Assembly: GCF_014644455.1 (NCBI RefSeq)
Contig: NZ_BMKS01000015.1
Span: forward strand, 36,097-100,096
Length of the DNA: 64,000 bases
Origin: Caldovatus sediminis
Lineage (GTDB): Bacteria; Pseudomonadota; Alphaproteobacteria; Acetobacterales; Acetobacteraceae
Direction: 5' to 3'
Part shown: piece by piece, positions 57,107 through 64,000 of the stretch
Numbering within the stretch: the first letter of the stretch is position 1
Layout of the letters: the number at the start of each line of letters is the position of its first letter
Made by a program: the position numbers and the translations under genes
The notes under the pieces: generated by a model
What the model saw: the letters and a program-made list of their open reading frames with translations, nothing else
Databases searched by the model: none
Told to the model about the DNA's origin: nothing

Positions 57107-57689
57107 GGATCGTCCCTCGTTGCTGCCGGAGCGGAGAGGAGACACGGAGCACGCCGGCAGGACAAGGGACCGCTGCCCCTGCCGCTGGCGCGCGGCGGTT
57201 CGCGAGGGCCGGCCGCGGCGGAGGGCCCGGCGTCCCGTTCGAGGTCCGGCGCGTCCGGCTCCGCCTCGGCGGGGTCGTCCTCGGCCGGGCCGAAATCCCG
57301 CATCGCGGGGGATGGCGGCGCCCCGTCCGGTTCCGCGGCGGCCACTCCCGCCCGCGCCGCCTCGCTGATCCGGCGGCGGATCTCCGAGGAGGTCGGGCTG
57401 GCGATCGGCAGCTCCCGCGCCGGGGCGTCGAAGGCGCGGGCGAGCCGCGGCCCGAGGACCGTCGGGATGGAGCCGAGCTCCCGGTAAAGCCGGCGCGGCG
57501 GCGGCTCGCCGAGCTCCGCGGGGCGGTCGGCGCCGCGCTCCAGCGCACCGGGTCGCGCACGAAGGCGGCGGCCTCGACCTCCTGCCGCGGCAGGCGCGAG
57601 AAGACGTTGTCGAAGTCGAGGAACAGCGCCGCCCGTACCGCGTCGTCTGCCTTCCGTCGCGGGGCCGAGGCCGAAGGGGGCGGCGACAC
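57103..57689 (-). pseudogene. Remnant of a NYN-domain protein gene
   Basis: The frame starting at GTG 57689 contains ALFLDFDNVFSRL, the first Asp-rich strand of the NYN (PIN-like RNase) fold, then AAAFVRDPVRW. The rest of the NYN catalytic core is missing and a second frame continues with RRLYRELGSIPTVLGPRL and an acidic, Pro-rich tail ending at 57103. The piece looks like a gene that lost an internal segment and then decayed. The protein would lack two of the conserved catalytic acidic residues. Boundaries are uncertain. Confidence 0.4.
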
Positions 57690-57740
57690 CGGGGGGCTGG
57701 CGCCCGCCGCGTCGAGGCCGGCGGGCGCCGCGCTTCCCGC

Positions 57741-59075
57741 TCAGGCGATGAGGAAGTCCGTGCCGAGCCCGGCGACCGTGGCGTTCTCGAGCAGCGCCAG
57801 CGCCACCCAGGAATCGCCGCCGCCGTCCTCGTCCACCCACACGCGCACCCCGGCGGCGTGCTCGGTGAGGCGCACATGGCCGCTCCCGGCCAGTTCCGCA
57901 TAGGTGCTGCCGAAGGCGCCGAGGATGCCGGTCAGCACCAGGCGGTCGCCGTCGGCCGCGTTGAAGTCGGCGATGCGGTCGCCGCGATCGGCCATGTGCC
58001 GGAGCACGAACCGGTCGGGTCCGGCGCCGCCGATCAGCGAGTCCGCGCCGGGGCCGCCGACCAGCCGGTCGGCGCCGTCGCCGCCCACCAGCGTGTCCCT
58101 GCCGCCCTGGCCGTAGAGCACGTCGTTGCCGCCGCCGCCTTCCAGCAGGTCGCCGCGCACGCCGCCGAACAGCGTGTCGCTGCCGCCCTGGCCCCGGATC
58201 GTGTCCTCGCCGGTGCCGCCGCGGAGCGACTCCGCGGCGGCGGTGCCGACGATCAGCTCGCCGGCGGCCGGTCCCCCGCCGCCGCCCTCGATGGTGTCGA
58301 TGTTGAGGTCGAGCTTCTGGTTCTGGCTGCCCATAGTGACGCTGCGGCTGACCGTCTCCGGCAGGCCGCCGCCCGAGAAGGTCACCGTGTAGGTCCCGGC
58401 GGCGAGCGGGGTCTGCCACCCGCCGGCCGACCAGGTGGTCAGCACGGTGGGGGTGCCGCCGGCGGCAGGGGCGATGGTCACCGTCACGCCGCCGAGGCCC
58501 TCGCCGGGGTCGTAGAAGTTGTCGCCGTCCTTGTCGTCGAAGGCGACGCCGAGCAGGAAGTACTGGGTGCCGGAGCGGGCGAAGTTCTCGGTGACGTCCG
58601 CCGCGGCCCAGCCCTTGTAATCGCCCTCGGCGAGGCCGATGCCGGCTTCCCGCCAGCGCGGATCGAGCAGGTTCGCCCGGTGCCCCGGGCTCAGGAAGAG
58701 CTGGTCGTGCAGCGCCAGCGCGGTGCCGGCGGAGATCGCGGTGCCGGAGCCGTAGCGGATGGCGATGTTCTCGCCGGCGGCCCAGCTCCCGGTGAACTCG
58801 TAGCCGGCGGCCGCCATGCGCTGGACCGGCGTGCTGCCGCCGGCGCCGGTGTGGGAGAAGGTGTCGGTGGCGAGCATCCACTCGCTGTGCCCGCGGGCGG
58901 CGTCGATCAGGTAGGGGTTGAAGGCGAGGGGCTGCTTGGGGTCGGTGGAGATGGTGCCGGACGCGAGGCCCTGGTTCAGGTCGATCCCGAGCCGGGCGGC
59001 CTCGGCGGCGGGGTCGAGCCGCGCGCGGTTGATCAGCTCGAGGATGTACTGCTCGTAGGCGGTCGGTTCGGCCAT
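57741..59075 (-). CDS. CAP-domain protein with C-terminal RTX calcium-binding repeats
   Basis: A 444-residue protein with three parts. Residues 5-160 are a CAP/SCP domain with YEQYILELINRARLDP, HSEWML (63-68), FSHTG, GENIA and SPGHRANLLDPRWREAGIG. Residues 165-260 resemble an SdrD_B or transthyretin-like calcium domain (DDKDGDNFYDPGEGLGGV). Residues 285-346 contain about seven nonapeptide repeats (GG-x-G-x-D-x-L pattern). The C-terminal 60 residues, ending in GTDFLIA, fit a type I secretion signal. No N-terminal signal peptide is present. No type I secretion genes are in the window. ATG 59075 starts directly at the CAP domain. Confidence 0.88.
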   Translation of the reverse strand: MAEPTAYEQYILELINRARLDPAAEAARLGIDLNQGLASGTISTDPKQPLAFNPYLIDAARGHSEWMLATDTFSHTGAGGSTPVQRMAAAGYEFTGSWAAGENIAIRYGSGTAISAGTALALHDQLFLSPGHRANLLDPRWREAGIGLAEGDYKGWAAADVTENFARSGTQYFLLGVAFDDKDGDNFYDPGEGLGGVTVTIAPAAGGTPTVLTTWSAGGWQTPLAAGTYTVTFSGGGLPETVSRSVTMGSQNQKLDLNIDTIEGGGGGPAAGELIVGTAAAESLRGGTGEDTIRGQGGSDTLFGGVRGDLLEGGGGNDVLYGQGGRDTLVGGDGADRLVGGPGADSLIGGAGPDRFVLRHMADRGDRIADFNAADGDRLVLTGILGAFGSTYAELAGSGHVRLTEHAAGVRVWVDEDGGGDSWVALALLENATVAGLGTDFLIA

Positions 59076-59127
59076 GCCCTGGGTCTTCCCCGTGTTGCGC
59101 GTGGAACGGGGAGGCTGTTTCGCGAAA

Positions 59128-59157
59128 TTGGCGGGGATATGGCAGAAAGTTTATAAG
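59128..59157 (+). promoter_or_regulatory. Candidate promoter of the second Bug receptor gene
   Basis: TTGGCG (59128-59133) and TATAAG (59152-59157) are 18 bases apart on the plus strand, in an A/T-rich stretch (59120-59165) shared with the promoter region of the CAP/RTX gene on the other strand. The leader to ATG 59355 would be about 190 bases. Confidence 0.4.
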
Positions 59158-59354
59158 AATTGTGGATACGATCTCCTGGCGGGCGAAGCCAAGCCGCCCG
59201 TCCGCCCGATCCGTTCCGGCCTGCGCCCGGATGCGCGGCGCGCCGCATCGGGGCGAGTGGCGGCGGACCGGGAACTCCGGCATCATGCCGCGCGAGTCGC
59301 GCGGCCCTGCCGACCCGCCTCGACCAGGCCCATGCCGCGCGGGGAGGAAAGACC

Positions 59355-60404
59355 ATGCAGGGCAAATACACCAGCGGCGGCGCCCGGGGCGTCACGCGCC
59401 GCGCGGCGATCGGTGGCCTCGCGGCACCCGCCGCGGCCGCCGCCATGCTCGGCGGCGTCCGGGGGGCCTCGGCGCAGCCGAGCCGGGCCGCGGCCGGGGA
59501 CGGCGGCGTCTGGCCCACGCGGCCGGTGCGCATCATCGTCGCCTTCGGCCCGGGCGGCGCGGCCGACACCGCGACCCGCGCCTTCGGCGCGCGGATGAGC
59601 GAGACGCTCGGCCAGCAGATCGTCGTCGAGAACCGGACCGGCGGCAATTCGGTCATCGCCGGCAGCGCGACGCTGCAGTCGCCGCGCGACGGCTACACCT
59701 TCCTCGTGGACGCGGCGCAGCAGCTCATCAACCCGCTGCTCCTCAGCGATCTGCCCTTCGACTACCGGGCGAGCTTCGTTCCGGTCTCGCAGCTCGTGTA
59801 CTTCGCCCAGGTCATCGCGGTGCGGCGGGACTTCCCCGCGGCGACCATCGAGGAGTTCGTCGCCTACGCCCGCGCCAATCCGGGCCGCATCACCTACGGC
59901 ACGCCGCCGGCGGCCGGCATGGCGCACATGGCGGGCGAGGTGCTGATGCGCGAACTCGGCTTCCGCATGACCCACGCGCCCTACCGCCAGGCGACCGACG
60001 CCGCGCGCGACGTCGGGGCGGGCAACCTCGACGCGGTGCTGATCACCACCTCCACGATCCGTCCGATCGTGCAGGCGGGCCGGGCGCGGGTGCTGGCGGT
60101 GACCAGCGCGCAGCGTGTCGGCGCCTATCCGGACGCCCCGGCGATCGCCGAGCGGCTGCTGCCGGGCTTCGAGATGAACGACTGGATGGGCCTGTTCGCC
60201 GCCTCCGGCGTGCCGGCGCCGATCGTGGCGCGGATGGGCGCGGCGGTCGGCGACGCGGCACGCGATCCCGCCGTGCGCGCGCGGCTGGAGCCGCTCGGCG
60301 CCGAGATGGTCGGCAGCACGCCGGAGGAGTTCGCCGGCTTCCTCGAACGCCAGCGCGAGCTGGTGACGCGGGTGATCCGCGAGGCGAACATCCGCCTCGG
60401 CTAG
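59355..60404 (+). CDS. Tripartite tricarboxylate transporter substrate-binding protein (Bug/TctC)
   Basis: A 349-residue Bug-family receptor with a Tat-type leader ([16 protein letters not shown], cleaved near residue 40). The mature domain shows [65 protein letters not shown] and [13 protein letters not shown]. It is clearly related to the receptor at 56102-57106 but diverged, and both flank the CAP/RTX gene. GGGAGGAAA precedes ATG 59355. Its TAG stop shares CTAG with the convergent rdgB stop. Confidence 0.88.
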   Translation: MQGKYTSGGARGVTRRAAIGGLAAPAAAAAMLGGVRGASAQPSRAAAGDGGVWPTRPVRIIVAFGPGGAADTATRAFGARMSETLGQQIVVENRTGGNSVIAGSATLQSPRDGYTFLVDAAQQLINPLLLSDLPFDYRASFVPVSQLVYFAQVIAVRRDFPAATIEEFVAYARANPGRITYGTPPAAGMAHMAGEVLMRELGFRMTHAPYRQATDAARDVGAGNLDAVLITTSTIRPIVQAGRARVLAVTSAQRVGAYPDAPAIAERLLPGFEMNDWMGLFAASGVPAPIVARMGAAVGDAARDPAVRARLEPLGAEMVGSTPEEFAGFLERQRELVTRVIREANIRLG

Positions 60405-61069
60405 CGGCGCGGCGCGGCGGCGCCGTCGCGCGCCCCCCAGTCCGGCGCCGGGAGGCAGGCGGCGGCGAGGCGGGCGAAGGCGCGGGCACGGTGGCTGATG
60501 GCGTGCTTCGCCTCGGGGTCCATCTCGCCGAAGGTCTCCGCGTGGCCGTCGGGGACGAACATGGGGTCGTAGCCGAAGCCGCGCGTGCCGCGCGGGGGCC
60601 AGACCCAGTGGCCCTCCACCCGCCCCTCGAACCCTTCCGCGTGGCCGTCCGGCCAGGCGAGGACGAGGGCGCAGGTGAACCAGGCGCGGCGGTCGGGGCT
60701 GCCGGTGGCGGCGGCGCGCTCGGCGACCCGCGCCATGGCCTTGGCGTAGTCGCGGCGGCCGTCCGGCTGCACCGCCCAGTCGGCGGTGCGCACGCCGGGC
60801 GCGCCGCCGAGCGCGGCGACGGAGAAGCCGGAATCGTCCGCCAGCGCCGGCAGGCCCGAGGCGCGCGCGGCGGCGAGCGCCTTGATGCGGGCGTTGCCGA
60901 GGAAGCTGTCCTCGGTTTCCGCCGGCTCGGGCAGGCCGAGCTCGGCCGCCCCCACCGCCTCGATCCCGCAGGGCGCGAGCAGGGCGGCGACCTCGCGCAG
61001 CTTGCCGGCGTTGTGGGTGGCGACGACGATGCGCTCGCCGCGCGCGAGCCGCCGCGGTGCCGCTGCCAT
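60401..61069 (-). CDS. rdgB: XTP/dITP diphosphatase (RdgB/HAM1)
   Basis: A 222-residue nucleotide pyrophosphatase that removes non-canonical purine nucleotides. The family signature is present: [13 protein letters not shown] near residue 15, [18 protein letters not shown] near 75, [10 protein letters not shown] near 165 and [12 protein letters not shown] near 190. It starts 1 base after the rph stop, the usual rph-rdgB pairing. The 3' end overlaps the convergent Bug receptor gene by 4 bases. Confidence 0.94.
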   Translation of the reverse strand: MAAAPRRLARGERIVVATHNAGKLREVAALLAPCGIEAVGAAELGLPEPAETEDSFLGNARIKALAAARASGLPALADDSGFSVAALGGAPGVRTADWAVQPDGRRDYAKAMARVAERAAATGSPDRRAWFTCALVLAWPDGHAEGFEGRVEGHWVWPPRGTRGFGYDPMFVPDGHAETFGEMDPEAKHAISHRARAFARLAAACLPAPDWGARDGAAAPRR

Positions 61070-61070
61070 C

Positions 61071-61790
61071 TCAGCCGAGCCCCGCCGCGACGCGCTGCCG
61101 CGCGAACAGCTCCGCCGCGCCCTTGCGCGCCAGCGCGAGCAGCGCGGCGAGATCGCCCTCGCTGAACGGGGCGCCTTCGGCGGTGCCCTGCACCTCGACG
61201 ATGCCGCCCTGGCCGGTGAGCACGAAGTTCGCGTCCGCCCCCGCCTTGCTGTCCTCGTCGTAGTCGAGGTCGAGCACCGGCACGCCCTCGAACATCCCGC
61301 AGGAGACGGCGGCGACCTGGTCGCGCAGCGGGTTGGCGGCGAGGATGTTCATCCGCCGGCAGCGCTCGAAGGCGAGGTGCAGCGCCACCCAGGCGCCGGT
61401 GATCGCGGCGCAGCGCGTGCCGCCGTCGGCGGTCAGCACGTCGCAGTCGAGCGTCACCGTCATCTCGCCCATCGCCTTGAGGTCGGTGACGCCCCGCAGC
61501 GCGCGGCCGATCAGGCGCTGGATCTCCTGGGTGCGGCCGGACTGGCGGCCGCGCGCCGCCTCGCGGTCGGTGCGGGTGTGGGTGGAGCGCGGCAGCATGC
61601 CGTATTCGGCGGTGACCCAGCCCTGCCCCGTGTTGCGCAGGAAGGGCGGCACCTTGCCCTCGACCGAGGCGGTGCAGAGGACCTCGGTGTGGCCGATGCG
61701 GATCAGGCAGGAGCCCTCGGCGTGGCGGGCGATGCCGGGCTCGAGGATGACGGGGCGGAGCTGGTCGGGGGCGCGGCCGGAGGGACGCAT
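61071..61790 (-). CDS. rph: Ribonuclease PH
   Basis: A 239-residue phosphorolytic exoribonuclease that trims tRNA 3' ends. It begins [13 protein letters not shown], followed by [52 protein letters not shown] and [18 protein letters not shown] (quoted in part: [23 protein letters not shown]), and [15 protein letters not shown] near the end. The length and all phosphate-binding Arg/Ser residues fit an active enzyme. ATG 61790 gives the canonical N-terminus. It is divergent from the GNAT and hrcA genes. Confidence 0.95.
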   Translation of the reverse strand: MRPSGRAPDQLRPVILEPGIARHAEGSCLIRIGHTEVLCTASVEGKVPPFLRNTGQGWVTAEYGMLPRSTHTRTDREAARGRQSGRTQEIQRLIGRALRGVTDLKAMGEMTVTLDCDVLTADGGTRCAAITGAWVALHLAFERCRRMNILAANPLRDQVAAVSCGMFEGVPVLDLDYDEDSKAGADANFVLTGQGGIVEVQGTAEGAPFSEGDLAALLALARKGAAELFARQRVAAGLG

Positions 61791-62186
61791 GAACGGGAAC
61801 CTCGTTCGGCGGGGAGGCGCGGCTCCTACACGCGCGGCGGGCGGTGCGTCCAGCGGTCCGGGCGGGTCGGCGAGGCGGCCCAAGGATCCGCTCCCGCCGG
61901 CGGCCCCGCGTGGCGTCTGATTCGCGGCCGCGCCCCGGAGAGAACGGCGCGCCCCGCCGAGATCCCGGGACGGGCCGAAGGCATGCCCCTCCGCGGCGAG
62001 GACGGCACGCTCGGCACGCTGCATGGCCGCAGGGTTCGTGGTCGCCTCCTCGGGACGATGCGTCGCCCCTGCCGCCGTCCATTCGCCCGTCCCGGGCCGG
62101 ATCCTTCCGGCCGCGTCGGCGCCGCGGCGGGCAGCGGCCCGTCCCGGCTACCGCGCGCGCGCGCCCGCCGTGCTAGGTTGTGTCGC
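61791..62186. other. Divergent intergenic region between rph and the acetyltransferase gene
   Basis: No gene is supported. Long open frames cross this region on both strands but give only low-complexity Arg/Pro/Gly sequence. A TAGGTT at 62174-62179 is too close to the GNAT start to act as its -10. Promoters for rph and the GNAT gene must lie here but are not recognisable by consensus. Confidence 0.4.
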
Positions 62187-62738
62187 ATGTCCGCTGCCGA
62201 GATCCGGCCCGCCCGCCCCGAGGACTGCGCGAGCATCGCGACGGTGCACGTCGCCGCCTGGCGCGAGACCTTCCGCGGGCTGCTGCCCGAGGCGGTGATC
62301 GCGGCGCAGGACCAGGCCGCCCGCGAGGCGCTCTGGCGCCCCCGGCTCGAGGCGCCGCCCCCCGACTCCGCCGTGCTCGTCGCCGAGGAGGGGCCCGGCG
62401 GCCCGCTTGTGGCCTTCGGCGCCTGCGGCCCGCAACGCGGGACGGCGCTGCCCTTCCCGGGCGAGTTCCACGCGCTCTACGTGCTGCGCCGCGCGCAGCG
62501 CGCCGGGATCGGCCGCGCCCTGATGCGCGGGATGGCGGCGTGCCTGCTCGGCCACGGCTTCGATGCCGCGAGCCTGTGGGTGCTGCGCGCCAACCTCGCG
62601 GCGCGCGCCTTCTACACCGAGCTCGGCGGCACGCTGGTGGGGGCGCGCGAGAACCCGGAGCTCGGCGGCGCGCCCGAGGTGGCCTTCGCCTGGCGCGACC
62701 TGCGCGCCCTCGCCGGGCCGGGCGGGCCGGGCCGTTGA
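62187..62738 (+). CDS. GNAT-family N-acetyltransferase
   Basis: A 183-residue acetyltransferase. The N-terminal IRPARPEDCASIATVHVAAWRETFRG is typical (IRPARPEDC, HVAAWRETFRG), followed by the core strand and the acetyl-CoA motif A in YVLRRAQRAGIGRALM (the R/Q-x-x-G-x-G/A loop, here RAQRAGIGRA), then ASLWVLRANLAARAFYTELG. The substrate is unknown. The hrcA promoter overlaps its stop codon, so hrcA is probably transcribed separately. Confidence 0.88.
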   Translation: MSAAEIRPARPEDCASIATVHVAAWRETFRGLLPEAVIAAQDQAAREALWRPRLEAPPPDSAVLVAEEGPGGPLVAFGACGPQRGTALPFPGEFHALYVLRRAQRAGIGRALMRGMAACLLGHGFDAASLWVLRANLAARAFYTELGGTLVGARENPELGGAPEVAFAWRDLRALAGPGGPGR

Positions 62739-62763
62739 CGTTGCGGCCCCGGCTCCCTAGGAT
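62735..62763 (+). promoter_or_regulatory. Sigma70-type promoter of hrcA
   Basis: TTGACG (62735-62740) and TAGGAT (62758-62763) are separated by 17 bases, with the -10 lying 34 bases before the hrcA ATG. No CIRCE inverted repeat (TTAGCACTC and its partner) is visible near it, so self-repression through CIRCE is not supported here. Confidence 0.6.
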
Positions 62764-62797
62764 TTTTGTCAGGCATTCCAGGGACTTCACCGGAACC

Positions 62798-63919
62798 ATG
62801 GGCCCGCAGATCCGACCGCCGCGCCCCGGGCCGGTGGCCGCGTCCGAACGCGCGGCCCGCCGCGGCGAGATGCCGGGGCACGACCGGCGCCCCGTGCTCG
62901 ACACGCGTTCCGCCGCCGTGCTGCGCGAACTGGTGGAAACCTACGTGCAGACCGGGGAGCCGGTGGGCTCGCGCACGCTTTCGCGCCGGCTGCCGCTGAA
63001 CCTCTCGCCGGCGACGATCCGCAACGTGATGGCGGACCTCGAAGAGGCGGGGCTGCTCTTCGCCCCGCACACCTCCGCCGGCCGGCTGCCGACCGAGCGC
63101 GGCCTCCGCCTGTTCGTGGACGGGCTGCTCGAGTTCGGCGACCTCTCCGAGGAGGAGCGGGCGGAGATCGCGGCGCGCTGCGCCGCCTCCGGCCGCTCGG
63201 TGCAGGAGACGCTGGCCGAGGCGGGGCAGATGCTCTCGGGCCTCGCCGGCGCGGCGGGGCTGGTGGTGGCGCCGAAGAGCGACGCCGCGCCGGTGCGCCA
63301 CATCGAGTTCGTCGGCCTCGGGCCGGGCCGCGCGCTCGTGGTGCTGGTCACCGGCGACGGCCAGGTGGAGAACCGGGTCGTCGAGGTGCCGCCCGGCCTG
63401 CCGCCGAGCGCGCTGATCCAGGCCTCGAACTACCTGAACGCCCGCCTCGCCGGCCGCACGCTGGACGAGGCGAGGCTCGCGATCGAGGAGGAGATCGCGG
63501 CGAACCGCAGCGCGCTCGACGAGCTGACGCAGCAGGTGATCGCTGCCGGTCTCGCCACCTGGTCGGGCGGCGGCGGCGGGATCCTGATCCTGCGCGGCCA
63601 GGCGCGGCTCCTGCAGAACGTGGACCAGCTCGCGAAGCTGCAGGAGATCCAGATGCTGTTCGAGCGCCTGGAGACGCAGGAGACGATGCTGCGCCTGCTC
63701 GACCTAGCGCAGCGCGCCGAGGGGGTGCAGATCTTCATCGGCGCCGAGAGCGGGCTGTTCGACTCCGCCGGCCTCTCGATGATCGTCGCGCCCTTCCGCA
63801 CCGGGCAGGAGCGCATCGTCGGCGCGATCGGCGTGATCGGGCCGACCCGGATCAATTACGGGCGCATCATCCCGGTCGTGGACTACACGGCGCGGGTGAT
63901 CGGCAGGCTGCTCGGCTAG
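62798..63919 (+). CDS. hrcA: Heat-inducible transcription repressor HrcA
   Basis: A 373-residue repressor of chaperone genes that binds CIRCE. The N-terminal winged helix is DTRSAAVLRELVETYVQTGEPVGSRTLSRR (VLRELVETYVQTGEPVGS) followed by LSPATIRNVMADLEEAGLL, then the family phrase PHTSAGRLPTERGLRLFVD (HTSAGRLPTERG). The dimerisation and IDD-like parts follow, and the C-terminus has GVIGPTRINYGRIIPVVDYTA (GPTRINYGRIIP). The first 30 residues are a variable extension; ATG 62798 is the best start. grpE would be expected downstream but lies outside; the last 80 bases hold no complete gene. Confidence 0.94.
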   Translation: MGPQIRPPRPGPVAASERAARRGEMPGHDRRPVLDTRSAAVLRELVETYVQTGEPVGSRTLSRRLPLNLSPATIRNVMADLEEAGLLFAPHTSAGRLPTERGLRLFVDGLLEFGDLSEEERAEIAARCAASGRSVQETLAEAGQMLSGLAGAAGLVVAPKSDAAPVRHIEFVGLGPGRALVVLVTGDGQVENRVVEVPPGLPPSALIQASNYLNARLAGRTLDEARLAIEEEIAANRSALDELTQQVIAAGLATWSGGGGGILILRGQARLLQNVDQLAKLQEIQMLFERLETQETMLRLLDLAQRAEGVQIFIGAESGLFDSAGLSMIVAPFRTGQERIVGAIGVIGPTRINYGRIIPVVDYTARVIGRLLG

Positions 63920-64000
63920 CTGTCGCTGCCAAGGAGGTTGTCCCTCCGGGGCTGAGTTGGGAGGCTGCGGTTGCGAGGCCAACGACCACCGACCCGGAGC

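Noticed and set aside
62700..62800. A CIRCE element controlling hrcA
   Set aside because: The expected TTAGCACTC and its inverted partner are not present near the promoter, so no CIRCE was called.
63920..64000. A terminator or the start of grpE after hrcA
   Set aside because: GGAGG and CCTCC form only a 5-base stem without a T-run, and no start of a GrpE-like protein is visible before the window ends.

Overview
The window is chromosomal DNA of a very GC-rich alphaproteobacterium, most likely a member of the Acetobacteraceae (Roseomonas or Elioraea type). This rests on base composition, two Bug/TctC-type solute receptors, the DapD-DapE lysine route and the alphaproteobacterial housekeeping genes. 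The placement is inference, because there is no rRNA here to confirm it. Many genes are translationally coupled through 4-base GTGA or ATGA stop/start overlaps.

Positions 1-7.8 kb are an accessory defence island ending at a tRNA-Glu gene. It holds the C-terminal half of a type III-like restriction endonuclease, its partner beta-class DNA methyltransferase (broken by a one-base frameshift exactly in the AdoMet-binding motif), a small coupled protein, and an AAA+ ATPase/subtilase pair of the IetA-IetS type, which is known both as a plasmid toxin-antitoxin system and as an anti-phage system. On the other side of the tRNA lies a dead IS256-family transposase. Positions 8.9-19.5 kb carry an SDR/NIPSNAP pair, 4-hydroxybenzoate hydroxylase (pobA), RidA, a putative lipoprotein, Hsp33, FtsK, a frameshifted periplasmic protein, a GST, a VOC protein and an XRE regulator. 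lnt follows at 19.7-21.2 kb.

Positions 21.3-31.1 kb are a tightly coupled minus-strand operon of 11 genes resembling an aryl-polyene (APE/xanthomonadin-type) pathway. It contains ACP, a COG4648 membrane protein, AMP ligase, two hotdog dehydratases, an LpxL-like acyltransferase, a LolA-like protein, an MMPL exporter, ketosynthase, chain-length factor and ketoreductase. No ammonia lyase, second ketosynthase, thioesterase or glycosyltransferase is visible, so it is a reduced version. A polysaccharide deacetylase is divergent from it. A minus-strand group at 32.4-37.8 kb (TVP38, flavin disulfide reductase, 3-hydroxybutyrate dehydrogenase, patatin, a small membrane protein, trans-aconitate methyltransferase) follows.

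Positions 38.1-46 kb are core genes on the plus strand: rpmH-rnpA-yidD-yidC-engB, a three-repeat secreted protein of unknown function, argB, dapD and dapE. Then come a hydroxyacyl-CoA dehydrogenase, a CoA-transferase, a gamma-carbonic anhydrase, a DOPA-dioxygenase-like protein and leuC-leuD. From 51.9 kb to the end are hemW with a coupled unknown gene, a YbaK protein, a rhodanese, an HU-like protein, two Bug receptors, a CAP-domain RTX protein, rdgB-rph, a GNAT acetyltransferase and the heat-shock repressor hrcA. About 6.7 kb of unrelated genes separates hemW from rdgB-rph, which are often adjacent in alphaproteobacteria.
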